Shown piece by piece: positions 1 to 9,299 of a DNA stretch of 59,753 nucleotides (positions are counted from its first letter, which is position 1; every line of letters begins with the position of its first letter). The notes below the pieces were generated by a model. It was given only the letters and a program-made list of their open reading frames with translations, ran no database searches and was not told the origin of the DNA. The stretch is taken from NCBI GenBank assembly GCA_002839805.1, contig PGYT01000001.1:5001-64753 (forward strand). The letters are read 5' to 3'. This DNA comes from Ignavibacteriae bacterium HGW-Ignavibacteriae-2. Its GTDB lineage: Bacteria; Bacteroidota; Ignavibacteria; Ignavibacteriales; Melioribacteraceae. The translations under genes and the position numbers were made by a program.

Positions 1-2
1 TA

Positions 3-269
3 AAAGGTAATATAGTTTCTACAATCAAGAACGAGTATTTAAACGGACATAAATTATTGTTAGTTCGCGAAATTGATTTAGAAGGGAACTTTATAGGTAA
101 AACAGATTATATTTCTTTAGATCTCATTGATTCGGGAATAGGTGATACTGTTTTAGTTACAAAAGAAGGAGATGCAGTTCAACAAGTTCTTGGACACAAT
201 AAAGCCCCTGTAAATACTATAATAGTGGCAAATGTTGATGATATTGAGGTGGAATCGGACGACAACTAA
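3..269 (+). CDS. EutN/CcmL-family microcompartment vertex protein (5' truncated by window edge)
   Basis: This is a pentameric BMC vertex protein of the EutN/CcmL/CsoS4 family, which caps the corners of the polyhedral shell. The open frame already runs from base 3, and its first visible residues (KGNIVSTIKN, then LNGHKLLLVRE) match the family's conserved N-terminal region, where GxVxxTxK is followed by the first strands. The true start is therefore just outside the window, and a TTG at 57 is not the start. The later segment GIGDTVLVTKEGDA and the C-terminal strand IVANVDDIEV also fit the family. About 88 residues are visible, close to the full usual length. It ends 12 bases before dprA in the same direction. 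Shell hexamer genes would be expected upstream or elsewhere in the genome. Family assignment is firm; which BMC type it belongs to is unknown. Confidence 0.88.
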   Translation, partial: KGNIVSTIKNEYLNGHKLLLVREIDLEGNFIGKTDYISLDLIDSGIGDTVLVTKEGDAVQQVLGHNKAPVNTIIVANVDDIEVESDDN

Positions 270-281
270 TTATATGTAAAA

Positions 282-1406
282 TTGAACCAAAATCGATTTG
301 AAATCTTAGCAAAATTACAATTACTTCTCTCCATCGAAAGAGTGGGCCCATCAAGAATCATAAACCTTTATAATAAATACAATGGAATAGACGAAATTTA
401 TAATTCTTCTTATTCTTCATTATTAACTGTTAACTCCATCAATACACACATTGCAAAATCAATTTTACTCTCAAAGAATAGAATTGCAGAAAGTTACGCA
501 AAACTAGAAATTGAAATAAAAAAATTGAATGCTATAGGAGCAAGAATAATTTCCTTTTTGGACGATGATTATCCGGAATATTTGAAGAAAATATTTTCTC
601 CCCCAATAATATTATATGTTAAAGGTACTATTCCAAATGATGGAAAGAATTCTATTGCGATAGTTGGGACCCGCAGACCCACCGATTACGGAAAACTACA
701 AGCAAAACAATTTTCAGAAAATCTAACGATGCAAAACATAACAATTATCAGTGGTTTAGCCCGTGGAGTCGATTCTATAGCGCATAAAGCATGCCTTAAT
801 CATAATGGCAAAACAATTGCTGTAACGGGCTCCGGATTAGATGTAGTATATCCTCCTGAAAACAAAAAATTGTATGAAGAGATAGCTGCTTCCGGAGCTA
901 TTATTAGTGAGTTTGAATTAGGAACAAAACCGGACGCTCAAAATTTTCCTAGAAGAAATAGAATAATTTCAGGATTATCGGCGGGAACATTAATAATTGA
1001 GACTGGAATTACAGGTGGCGCCATGCAAACCGCAGCACACGCATTAGATCAGAACAGGGAAGTTTTTGCGATTCCCGGTAATTTAGGAATTACTCAAACC
1101 GAAGGAACAAACAGACTAATACAACGAGGCGAGGCGAAACTAGTTACAAATGTGGAAGATATACTAGTCGAATTAAATTTGTCAGTAAAATCTGTTGATG
1201 AAACTGGAACAAAACAAGGATATGAAGACCTGAATCTTTTTGAAGAATCAATTCTGTTAAAACTAACAAATAAACCTATTCAAATAGATGAACTGGCAGA
1301 TGAATTAAAGATGTCATCAACTGAATGTTTGGTCTATTTATTGGCACTGGAATTAAAAGGATATGCTAGGCAGTTACCGGGGAAAAATTTCATTTTAAGC
1401 AGATAA
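282..1406 (+). CDS. dprA: DNA-processing protein DprA
   Basis: DprA/Smf loads RecA onto incoming single-stranded DNA during natural transformation. The 374-residue protein has an N-terminal helical (SAM-like) region, then the Rossmann-like DprA core with GTRRPT (129-134), SGLARGVDSIAH (157-168), GSGLDVVYP and PRRNRIISGLS (223-233), and a C-terminal winged-helix segment (about 310-374). The start is a TTG: upstream in this frame lies the stop codon of the vertex gene at 267-269, and no ATG or GTG intervenes. No clear Shine-Dalgarno is visible, so translation may depend on the upstream gene. It converges on rarA with only two bases between the stop codons. Confidence 0.95.
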   Translation: MNQNRFEILAKLQLLLSIERVGPSRIINLYNKYNGIDEIYNSSYSSLLTVNSINTHIAKSILLSKNRIAESYAKLEIEIKKLNAIGARIISFLDDDYPEYLKKIFSPPIILYVKGTIPNDGKNSIAIVGTRRPTDYGKLQAKQFSENLTMQNITIISGLARGVDSIAHKACLNHNGKTIAVTGSGLDVVYPPENKKLYEEIAASGAIISEFELGTKPDAQNFPRRNRIISGLSAGTLIIETGITGGAMQTAAHALDQNREVFAIPGNLGITQTEGTNRLIQRGEAKLVTNVEDILVELNLSVKSVDETGTKQGYEDLNLFEESILLKLTNKPIQIDELADELKMSSTECLVYLLALELKGYARQLPGKNFILSR

Positions 1407-1408
1407 AT

Positions 1409-2707
1409 CTACAGATACTTTTTTAAATCTTTCCAATATTCCTTCAACCTTTCTTTCATTTGTTTTTCCATTCCGTTTCCAGTTGGATAATAATACTGAC
1501 TTCCTCTAATTTCTTCGGGAAAATAATTTTCCGAAATAAAATTAGAATCGAAATCATGAGGATATTTATATCCTGATCCGTAACCGACTTCTTTCATCAA
1601 ATTTGTGGGGGCGTTGCGTAAATGAAGAGGAACACTGTACAACTTATTATTACGAACTTCTGAAAGAGCCTTTTGTATTCCCATATATGAAGCGTTGCTT
1701 TTCGGGGAAGCCGCTAAATAAGTTACACATTGAGCTAAAATTATTCGGGCTTCCGGCATACCAATTTTTTCCACCGCACCGAATGCTGCCTCTGCTAGGA
1801 CCAAACCATTGGGAGAAGCATTTCCTATATCTTCTGAAGCAAGAATTATCAACCTTCGGGCTATAAAGAGAGGATCTTCCCCTCCTTCCAACATTCTTGC
1901 CAACCAATAAAGCGAAGCATCGGGATCGCTGCCCCTTACACTTTTAATGAAGGCCGAGATCACATTATAATGATCCTCTCCCGCTTTATCGTAAAAGATA
2001 TTTTTTTGTTGAATAACATTTTCGATAACTTCTTTTGAAATTTTAATTTCGGATTTATCGATGTTGTCGATAACCGCGCTTTCAATTGTATTAAGTAATG
2101 TTCTGGCGTCTCCACCGCTTATATAGTATAAATAATCGTAATCAATTGATGTGATATTAAAATCGCTCAAAAACTTATCATTTTTAATTGCGCTGTCTAT
2201 AATTTCAGTTATGTTTTCTGAAGAAAGTTCTTCGAGTATATAAACACGAGCACGAGACCTAAGCGGAGGAATCACCTCAAAAGACGGATTTTCAGTAGTT
2301 GCGCCTATTAAAATAATTTCGCCCGATTCCACAGCTGCAAGCAAGGCATCCTGCTGGGATTTATTAAACCTGTGTATTTCATCTATAAATAAAATTGTTT
2401 TCTTAAAATGCTGCAAATTCTCCTTTGCAACCGAAATAACTTGTCGAACATCTTTTACACCCGAAGAAACGGCGTTTAATTGAAAAAATTCTGATTGGGT
2501 TTGATTAGAGATTATTTTTGCAATTGTAGTCTTCCCTGAACCCGGAGGTCCCCAAAGAATAAACGAAGACAATTTATCACTTTCGATCATTTTACGAAGA
2601 GGACCGTCTGGCCCAACAAGTTTTTGCTGTCCCCGAAAATCGTTTAGTGTTTTCGGTCTAACTCTTTCTGCAAGAGGAATTTGCGGTATTGTTATTTTTT
2701 CACTCAA
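1409..2707 (-). CDS. rarA: Replication-associated recombination protein A (RarA/MgsA AAA+ ATPase)
   Basis: RarA is a clamp-loader-like AAA+ ATPase that acts at stalled replication forks. The 432-residue protein has Walker A GPPGSGKT (53-60), Walker B DEIHR (109-113), a sensor-1 GATTEN segment near 133, and the C-terminal MgsA tetramerisation region with the typical YPHDF motif near 380. Its length is normal. It is the last gene of a minus-strand run beginning at metF, 21 bases after the ftsB-like gene. Its stop codon almost touches that of dprA on the other strand. Confidence 0.95.
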   Translation of the reverse strand: MSEKITIPQIPLAERVRPKTLNDFRGQQKLVGPDGPLRKMIESDKLSSFILWGPPGSGKTTIAKIISNQTQSEFFQLNAVSSGVKDVRQVISVAKENLQHFKKTILFIDEIHRFNKSQQDALLAAVESGEIILIGATTENPSFEVIPPLRSRARVYILEELSSENITEIIDSAIKNDKFLSDFNITSIDYDYLYYISGGDARTLLNTIESAVIDNIDKSEIKISKEVIENVIQQKNIFYDKAGEDHYNVISAFIKSVRGSDPDASLYWLARMLEGGEDPLFIARRLIILASEDIGNASPNGLVLAEAAFGAVEKIGMPEARIILAQCVTYLAASPKSNASYMGIQKALSEVRNNKLYSVPLHLRNAPTNLMKEVGYGSGYKYPHDFDSNFISENYFPEEIRGSQYYYPTGNGMEKQMKERLKEYWKDLKKYL

Positions 2708-2728
2708 AGTGGGTTGTATGGTGATTAA

Positions 2729-3013
2729 CTATTCTTTTTTTTCAACTTTTAAAGCCTGTTCCTTTGTACCAATCATGTGGTACTTAACACGCGCTATTTT
2801 TTCAATTTTATAAAGACTTGTTTTAACAGAATCTATTTCGGCGTTAAATTGTTCAATTTCCGTTTCAGTATTGTTAATCTGAATATTAATTTCCTTTATC
2901 TCTTCTCTCAATTTTAAATATTTAAGCACTCCTGAATTATTAAAAACTAAAAAAACAATTAAAGACACGAAAAGAAAGAAGTAAATAATTTTTTTAAAAT
3001 TTATATTTTTCAT
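2729..3013 (-). CDS. FtsB/DivIC-like septum formation protein
   Basis: This small bitopic division protein of the FtsB/DivIC family bridges FtsQ and FtsL in the divisome. The 94-residue product has a short basic N-terminus (KKII), one membrane segment at about 10-26, and a coiled coil at about 32-72 (LKLREEIKEINIQI...), followed by the family's short conserved end, which includes IEKIARVKYHMI. It lies six bases after ddl, so cell-wall precursor synthesis and septation genes are together. FtsL and DivIC proteins look similar at this size, so the family is sure but the exact orthologue is not. Confidence 0.82.
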   Translation of the reverse strand: MKNINFKKIIYFFLFVSLIVFLVFNNSGVLKYLKLREEIKEINIQINNTETEIEQFNAEIDSVKTSLYKIEKIARVKYHMIGTKEQALKVEKKE

Positions 3014-3019
3014 TTATTA

Positions 3020-4024
3020 CTATCGTAAAGAGTTTAGAATTATTTTATCTACCAACTCTTCATAGGTTATTCCTTCGGCTTTTGCTGTTTTAGGTAACAA
3101 ACTTGTGCTGGTTAATCCAGGCAAAGTATTAACTTCAAGACAGTAAGGTACAAGTTCTTTGTTGAGCCGGAAATCGATACGTGCATAACTTTGACATGAA
3201 ATTGAATTATAAGCTATCATTGTTTGATGTTTTAGATTATTTAATACATCTTCCGGGAAATTTGCTGGTACAATATATTCACTCATTCCGTGAGTATATT
3301 TACATGTATAATCATAAAAATCATGTTTGGGTTTAATTTCCAGAGGGGGGAAAGCATGACCATCAAGAATTCCTACAGTAAGTTCGTAACCATCAATATA
3401 TTCTTCCACAAGAACTTCTTTGGAATATTTGCCTGCTAGTTTAATTGCATCTGTAAATTGATCGGAACTATTACAAATGGATAAACCTATTGCCGAACCT
3501 TGATTATTAGGCTTAACTACGCAAGGGAATTTTAAACCGGAATTAATTTTTTCAATTGTTTCGATTATATTAATATTGTCTGTATCAATTAGAAGCCAAT
3601 TTGGCGTATTAACTCCATAATGTTTAAACATAACTTTAGTGAAAGTTTTATTCATCGAAATTGAACACGGCAACACACCCGAGCCTGTGTACTTAATACC
3701 CCTCATTTCCAAAAGAGCTTGAATGGTACCGTCCTCGCCCCACGTGCCATGCAAGGCAATAAATGCAGTGTCTACGTCATCAAAAATTTCAGAATTAATT
3801 ATATCTATATAATTTTTCTGATTAACCGGGGAAAAGCTTTCTTGACTAAAAAAATTTTCTTCGCTGTTAGGCTGATTAAGTCCATAGGCTGGATCTATAA
3901 TTACATATTTATAACCAAGCTTTTTTACAGCTTCCACCACACCTTTGCCGGAGGAGATAGAAACTTCTCTTTCACTGGATGCTCCCCCCAGAATTATTGC
4001 GACTTTAATTTGACGTTTATCCAT
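3020..4024 (-). CDS. ddl: D-alanine--D-alanine ligase
   Basis: Ddl joins two D-alanines with ATP for the peptidoglycan precursor. The 334-residue ATP-grasp protein shows the N-terminal GGASSEREVSI motif (about 13-23), the HGTWGEDG motif near 95, the NNQGSAIGLS loop near 175, and the metal-binding end region DFRLN...YCLEVNTLPGLT near 288-310. It begins 18 bases after the class II aldolase and is followed closely by the ftsB-like gene. Nothing appears missing. Confidence 0.96.
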   Translation of the reverse strand: MDKRQIKVAIILGGASSEREVSISSGKGVVEAVKKLGYKYVIIDPAYGLNQPNSEENFFSQESFSPVNQKNYIDIINSEIFDDVDTAFIALHGTWGEDGTIQALLEMRGIKYTGSGVLPCSISMNKTFTKVMFKHYGVNTPNWLLIDTDNINIIETIEKINSGLKFPCVVKPNNQGSAIGLSICNSSDQFTDAIKLAGKYSKEVLVEEYIDGYELTVGILDGHAFPPLEIKPKHDFYDYTCKYTHGMSEYIVPANFPEDVLNNLKHQTMIAYNSISCQSYARIDFRLNKELVPYCLEVNTLPGLTSTSLLPKTAKAEGITYEELVDKIILNSLR

Positions 4025-4042
4025 TATTTTTTCGTCTCTATA

Positions 4043-4705
4043 TCAGTAATCGAGTCGGTTTCTTTTATCTATTTTTATTCCATATGTTGACTCAGCAATA
4101 GAATAAAGTTCTTTTAGTTTTACTAAAGGAATTGTTTTCTCGCGCCCCATGCTTCTGGCAATGCTCAAAGTTTTGGCAGAATGTTCGAGCTTTTCCATTC
4201 TGTAAAAAGCGCCTTGAATATTTTTACCAATAGTTACTACACCATGGCTTTCAAGCAAAAAAGCCCACGAAAATTCCACATAAGGCAGCATTGAGTTTGG
4301 TAATTCTTCAGTAGAAGGCGTGGCATATTTGCAAAGAGGAACTTTACCCAATGATAAAACAACTTCGGGAAATACAGGCGTCGTAAAGCCTTCTCCTAAA
4401 GCTGCAAAGGCGGTACAATAAACGGGATGACAATGAATAACGGAATTAATTTCCGGCCTGTTGTTGTAAATCACTAAGTGAATTTTATTTTCGGTGGACA
4501 CCTTCCCGAATCCCGAAATTCTGTTACCATAATTGTCTATCTCAAGAATATCCTCGTATTTTATATCACCTTTACATACGCCAGAAGGGGTAATTAAAAT
4601 TTTGTTTTCATCAATGCGCGCAGATAGGTTTCCATCATAGGCGGATACAAAACCTCTTTCGTAAACCTTATGACAAGCTTCTACGAGTTCTTCTTTCAGA
4701 TTCAT
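4043..4705 (-). CDS. Class II aldolase (fuculose/rhamnulose-phosphate aldolase type)
   Basis: This is a zinc-dependent class II aldolase/adducin-domain protein, probably cleaving a phosphorylated sugar such as L-fuculose-1-phosphate to dihydroxyacetone phosphate and lactaldehyde. The 220-residue protein keeps GNLSAR (25-30), TPSG (39-42), the catalytic Glu at 72 and the zinc-binding histidines His91, His93 (HCHP) and His154 (ESHG). Its start overlaps the stop of the Gfo/Idh oxidoreductase by four bases (ATGA), which indicates translational coupling. In fucose/rhamnose microcompartments such an aldolase feeds lactaldehyde into the pathway, but I see no obvious encapsulation tail here. Ribulose-phosphate 4-epimerase or methylthioribulose-phosphate dehydratase are alternatives within the same fold. 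Confidence 0.85.
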   Translation of the reverse strand: MNLKEELVEACHKVYERGFVSAYDGNLSARIDENKILITPSGVCKGDIKYEDILEIDNYGNRISGFGKVSTENKIHLVIYNNRPEINSVIHCHPVYCTAFAALGEGFTTPVFPEVVLSLGKVPLCKYATPSTEELPNSMLPYVEFSWAFLLESHGVVTIGKNIQGAFYRMEKLEHSAKTLSIARSMGREKTIPLVKLKELYSIAESTYGIKIDKRNRLDY

Positions 4706-5706
4706 TCGCTTTCGAGCCTCTCCATAAGTTGCAAATTAATAAGTGCATCGTTCCCAGTAACTTTAGGAGTTTTATTTTGCAGAAAACACTTCTGTATTTC
4801 TTTAATAAGAAGCCCTTGATTGTTTGCCTTTTTCTTGAAAGCTTTTCTCGCTTCGCCCGATAAGTCTATAATAATTTTACTTGACGCATTTTTTCGTCCA
4901 ACAAGATTATCGATACTTATTGAACCATTATATCCAAGAATTTCAATTCTGTTTATCGGTTTTTTAGCATTATACGAAACATTGAAGTAACCGTACCCAC
5001 TATTCTTAAATTTTACAATACCATTTGCAAAATCTTCAACTTCACCTTTATAAATTATATTATCAATGTTCCCTTTAATGTCAGAAATCTCACCTCCGAA
5101 ATATAATAGAAGATCTATCATATGTGAGCCGAGGTCCCTAAGCGCTCCACCGCCCGATTCAGCTTTATTGAATCTAAAATTGTCTGATGGAGAATAATCT
5201 ATATTTAGATTGGTGGAAATAGAGACTATTTTGCCAATAACTTGCTTATCAATCAATTCTTTAGCTTTTATAACTAAAGGATTATACCTGTAAACATAAT
5301 TGAGGGTAAGCAAAACATTATTTTCGCTACAAGTCTTAACCATTTCAAAAGCTTCTGCAGTATTAATAGCAATCGGTTTTTCGCAAAGAATATGTTTCCC
5401 GGCTTTTGCCGCGGCTATTACCTGCCATGAATGATCGGAATTTCTGCTGGATATGTAAACAGCATCAAAATCGGCTTTTAAAAATTCCTCGAAATCGTTG
5501 AATGCTTTATCTGCATTAAACTTATTAGAAATAAACTTAGCTCTATCTAAATCTGAACTGTAAACAGCAACCAGATTATTTCTTTTAAGAGTTTTCAAAT
5601 TCGGCAAAAAACTATTTTCGAGATATTTTCCGCAACCGGCAACACCCCATTTTAGCCAAGCCAAATTTCTTTTAGGCAGCCCAATTTTACTTTTAATAGT
5701 TTCCAT
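4702..5706 (-). CDS. Gfo/Idh/MocA-family NAD(P)-dependent oxidoreductase
   Basis: This is a sugar or inositol dehydrogenase-type protein; its substrate is unknown. The N-terminal Rossmann motif is GVAGCG (21-26), the EKP motif that positions the catalytic lysine is at 109-111, and the Asp/His pair of the second domain is in RDLGSHMID (Asp191, His195). The length of 334 is typical. It sits directly after metF (adjacent bases) and overlaps the aldolase, so the two sugar-handling enzymes are probably made together. The pairing suggests a shared sugar route, which is inference. Confidence 0.88.
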   Translation of the reverse strand: METIKSKIGLPKRNLAWLKWGVAGCGKYLENSFLPNLKTLKRNNLVAVYSSDLDRAKFISNKFNADKAFNDFEEFLKADFDAVYISSRNSDHSWQVIAAAKAGKHILCEKPIAINTAEAFEMVKTCSENNVLLTLNYVYRYNPLVIKAKELIDKQVIGKIVSISTNLNIDYSPSDNFRFNKAESGGGALRDLGSHMIDLLLYFGGEISDIKGNIDNIIYKGEVEDFANGIVKFKNSGYGYFNVSYNAKKPINRIEILGYNGSISIDNLVGRKNASSKIIIDLSGEARKAFKKKANNQGLLIKEIQKCFLQNKTPKVTGNDALINLQLMERLESE

Positions 5707-6660
5707 TTATAGTTTTAGCTTCGACATTAGTTTCTTTATTGGATCAGAGTTTTGCATAATATAAAAATGAATTGCAGGAACATTATTATTAAGCAAATCT
5801 TCAACTTGTTTTACAGCCCATTCGACACCAATTTCAATAACATGTTCCGGTTTGGCTTCCATTACTTCACTGGCAAGATCATTTGGCACATCAATATGAA
5901 AATTCTTTGGTAGGTTATGTATATGCGATTTTGTAGTAAGGATCTTTAATCCGGGAATAATTGGGGATTTAATACCCGCTTGCTCACATTTATTCCTGTA
6001 ATTATAAAATTTAGAATTATCGAGGAACATCTGCGAAACTATATACTCAGCACCTGCATCAATTTTAGTTTTAGTGAATTGAATATCCGTTTCGAGGTTA
6101 GGGGCCTCAAAATGTTTTTCCGGATATCCACTGGAGCCAATACAAAAATCCATAGGCTTGGCATCTAATAAACTATCTTCAATATATTTACCATGATTTA
6201 TATCAGTAATCTGTTTTATTAGATCAATTGCAAATGAGTTGGTGCTTCTGCCAAACTTAATCGGTTTATGAAAACCGCTATCATCCCCTCTAATAGCCAG
6301 CACATTATCGATTCCTAAAAAATGAAGTTCGATCAAAAAATCTTCAGTTTCTTCACGTGTAAATCCTTGACAAATTACATGAGGCACTGCATCAACATTG
6401 TATTTATTTTGAATTAAAGCGCAAATACCCAATGTACCGGGACGCTTACGTTTAATTCTCATTTTAAAGTCGCCTGGAGCTGTTTCTTCATAGTACACTT
6501 CGGCTGCATGACTTGTAATATCAATGAACGGAGGATCATATTTTATAATGTCGTCTAATACGTTCATCAACTGTTTAATGTCTCCTCCGCGCTTTGGAGG
6601 TATAATTTCAAAACTTATTACAGTGTCCTTGGCTTTCGCCAGATGTTCAATTACTTTCAT
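5707..6660 (-). CDS. metF: 5,10-methylenetetrahydrofolate reductase
   Basis: MetF is the flavin-dependent enzyme that makes 5-methyl-THF for methionine synthesis. The 317-residue TIM barrel begins with the expected SFEIIPPKRG segment (16-25), has DITSHAAEV near 48, ALRGDD-like AIRGDD near 141, and the YIVSQMFLDN segment near 208. It is the first gene of the minus-strand run down to rarA, and the 119-base gap upstream probably holds the promoter. On the minus strand a TTGAAA and a TAACTTTG element occur there, but their spacing does not let me fix a promoter. Confidence 0.95.
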   Translation of the reverse strand: MKVIEHLAKAKDTVISFEIIPPKRGGDIKQLMNVLDDIIKYDPPFIDITSHAAEVYYEETAPGDFKMRIKRKRPGTLGICALIQNKYNVDAVPHVICQGFTREETEDFLIELHFLGIDNVLAIRGDDSGFHKPIKFGRSTNSFAIDLIKQITDINHGKYIEDSLLDAKPMDFCIGSSGYPEKHFEAPNLETDIQFTKTKIDAGAEYIVSQMFLDNSKFYNYRNKCEQAGIKSPIIPGLKILTTKSHIHNLPKNFHIDVPNDLASEVMEAKPEHVIEIGVEWAVKQVEDLLNNNVPAIHFYIMQNSDPIKKLMSKLKL

Positions 6661-6779
6661 GTTATCCTAATAATTTGAGACCAAAGTTAATAATTTTTTT
6701 TATAAACAATTTTTCAAAAAATATTTATGCTATTGATTTTCATTTAATTCAGCTTTTGTTATTCTAACAATCCAAATAC

Positions 6780-9203
6780 TTATTTATTCTTAAGGATAAG
6801 CAGTTGAAAAGCGGATGGATCAGAAAAATCGGGTTCGACATCCAATTCTATGTATTTACCATTTAACCACATTTTCGTCATATCATCGTAATGATCACTC
6901 ATTATGTGTCCTGATTGGCCCGTTGGCATTACGTAATAAAACTTATTAGGATCAGAAAAATCATAAATATATCTCATAGACGGGCCAAGTTTTACCTCAT
7001 AAGGTGATGTAAAAGAATATTCGGTGTTAAAAACAGTAGTTCCATCTCCGCTAATATCAAATGGTCCGATATTAATAAGTTTATCTATAAATATTGAAGC
7101 ACCGCTAAATGGATGTTTAAATGTAACTGTATGAAGATTAAGCCACTGCCAATTTTCAATTTTCTTACCGTATGTAATTTCTAATAGTTCAAGCGCCTCA
7201 ACAAAACTTTTTCTAATTATTTCATCTAAAGTTTCAATTTTTTTGGTTCTTATGTCATCAATCCAGCTTATATTTTTACCGGCAAATATCTCCTCTATTA
7301 TTCTGTACGGAACATTTGCAATAAAAACATATTCCAAAAATAAATTTTCGCCCATTTCGTCAACAAACAGATTCCGAAGTAATTTATCATAAAATGTAAG
7401 ATAAATTGAAGGTGCCTGGGAGTCTTTATTCATCACATTATCCCATTGACTCAGCAATTGCAAGGCCGTTTTAAGATTGGCATCACCAATATTTGTTTTT
7501 TCGAATGCTGTAAATATTCGCGGGACAACCATTTTTGCATAATGAGAGTAAAAATCATTTTGCAATTTTTTATAATCGGAAACAGACAGCAAATTTTTGC
7601 CTGTTAACACTTCATTTATTCTTGTTATACGGGAGGCCGGTTCCCATATATTAGAGATATGATAAGGAAAATGTGCTACTGTTTTATTATTCGCCGAAGC
7701 TATGAAATTTTGAGACGGATTAAAAAGTTTGGGCATATCCTCGTAGGGGACAAAACCTTTCCAATCATTTGCTTCCGTTGTACCATCATAAATGAGTGTC
7801 GGACTAGAACTATTACGTATCGGAAGTCGGGCGGCACATATGTAACCGATATTGTCGTCTTTATCGCCATATACAAAATTCTGACCAGGCACTGTAAAAT
7901 TTCTTACAGCCTCAGCAAATTCCGACCAGTTTCTGGATTTATTAATTTTGTACATAGCAAAATATTCATCGCTTAGTTCACTTGCGGTCCAACGCATACT
8001 GATGTTAGCTTTATTTTGCTCATTATTTGGAAACAAAACATTATACGGATGAATACCAGATACAATTGGTCCTCTGTGAGTTGATTGTATTTGTAAAACG
8101 ACATCCGATGAATCTTTAACTTTAATTGTGTCTTTAACAATTGATAGAGTTTTCCACTCATTATTAAAAAAATATTTTGTTTTTGAACTGTCAAATTTCT
8201 CCAGGTAAAAATCCGCGTCGTCGGTCATTACGTTTGTTAATGCCCAGGAAATATTTTTATTTTTTCCAATTACAATTGCTGGCACTCCCGGTATTGTAAA
8301 TCCTTCGGCGTTCCAATCAGCAGCTTTTATTACTGCCAGATACCATTTGCCAGGAACTGAAAAAGCAAGGTGAGGATCGTTGGCAATAATTACTTTTCCG
8401 GATTCCGATTTACGGCTGTTAACCACCCAATTATTTGATCCTATATGTGTACCCCCCATACCGATGAATTCACGGAATTTACGGTCGGTTTTAATAAAAT
8501 CCATATCTATAATTTCTGCAACATTAAAACCTTTAGGGATAATTGTTGGCGCATTTTCATCAAATCCTGGTAAAATTTCAGAGACTTTTTCAGGACCAAA
8601 TTTTTGAATTAGATGACTAAAAGCAATATCTGTCCACCAGCTGATATTAAGTTCCCAGGCCATAAGTTTAGCGACTAAAAGACTATGTATTGGTTTCCAC
8701 TCTTCAGGTGAATAACCCAACAAATCGAATTCAAATGAATATGTATCGTTTGATTTAAGATAAGCATTTACTCCATTTGAATATGCGGTTAACATAATTC
8801 TGGTTTTTGGGTTCAACTTTTCATAGTTCTTAACAATATTGCTTTTAAGTCCTACAGTTCTAAACATTAAATCGAAGGGCAATACTTTACGTCCCATTAC
8901 TTCGGCTAATCTGCCTTCGGCTGCCCTGCGGATTAAATCCATCTGGAACATTCTTTCCTGCGCATGAACAAATCCCAAAGCAAACGCCGCGTCCTCTTCG
9001 CTTTCGGTTTCAATAAACGGCACACCGTATTTATCTCTGTATATTTTTACATCCTTCTCTATACCCTCAACTTTAACTTGTCCGCTATAATTTGGTATAG
9101 GTTCCAGCATAACTTTATATGAAATAACAAAAAAACCCGCCAAAATAATTAATAAAACAAGCCCCAGACCAATAGATATTTTAATCCATTTCTTCATATT
9201 CAT
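6780..9203 (-). CDS. Penicillin-acylase-family N-terminal nucleophile hydrolase
   Basis: This belongs to the penicillin G acylase / acyl-homoserine lactone acylase (S45) family, periplasmic enzymes that remove acyl groups from amides. The 807-residue precursor has an N-terminal membrane anchor or uncleaved signal (about 7-28), then an alpha-chain region with the typical IYRDKYGVPFI and HAQERMFQMDL segments. The self-processing site is in THIGSNNWV, making Ser256 the new N-terminal nucleophile of the beta chain. The beta-chain motif NDPHL follows. The C-terminal GQSGHIMSDHYDD segment is also family-typical. The substrate is not predictable from sequence. A 96-base gap separates it from the channel gene upstream. 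Confidence 0.92.
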   Translation of the reverse strand: MNMKKWIKISIGLGLVLLIILAGFFVISYKVMLEPIPNYSGQVKVEGIEKDVKIYRDKYGVPFIETESEEDAAFALGFVHAQERMFQMDLIRRAAEGRLAEVMGRKVLPFDLMFRTVGLKSNIVKNYEKLNPKTRIMLTAYSNGVNAYLKSNDTYSFEFDLLGYSPEEWKPIHSLLVAKLMAWELNISWWTDIAFSHLIQKFGPEKVSEILPGFDENAPTIIPKGFNVAEIIDMDFIKTDRKFREFIGMGGTHIGSNNWVVNSRKSESGKVIIANDPHLAFSVPGKWYLAVIKAADWNAEGFTIPGVPAIVIGKNKNISWALTNVMTDDADFYLEKFDSSKTKYFFNNEWKTLSIVKDTIKVKDSSDVVLQIQSTHRGPIVSGIHPYNVLFPNNEQNKANISMRWTASELSDEYFAMYKINKSRNWSEFAEAVRNFTVPGQNFVYGDKDDNIGYICAARLPIRNSSSPTLIYDGTTEANDWKGFVPYEDMPKLFNPSQNFIASANNKTVAHFPYHISNIWEPASRITRINEVLTGKNLLSVSDYKKLQNDFYSHYAKMVVPRIFTAFEKTNIGDANLKTALQLLSQWDNVMNKDSQAPSIYLTFYDKLLRNLFVDEMGENLFLEYVFIANVPYRIIEEIFAGKNISWIDDIRTKKIETLDEIIRKSFVEALELLEITYGKKIENWQWLNLHTVTFKHPFSGASIFIDKLINIGPFDISGDGTTVFNTEYSFTSPYEVKLGPSMRYIYDFSDPNKFYYVMPTGQSGHIMSDHYDDMTKMWLNGKYIELDVEPDFSDPSAFQLLILKNK

Positions 9204-9299
9204 TACTATTTAATTTTTATTCCCTGATATAAATTAACACTCAATTAAAAATTAATATATATCCAAATATTGTTTGAGGTAATACTAAAGCTGAAATTG

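Noticed and set aside
57-269. A start of the BMC vertex gene at the TTG at 57
   Set aside because: The frame stays open to the window edge and the upstream residues match the family's conserved N-terminus, so the gene starts outside the window.
3719-4090. Plus-strand open frame over ddl and the aldolase end
   Set aside because: It is antisense to two well-defined genes, hydrophobic in a composition-driven way, and has no ribosome site.
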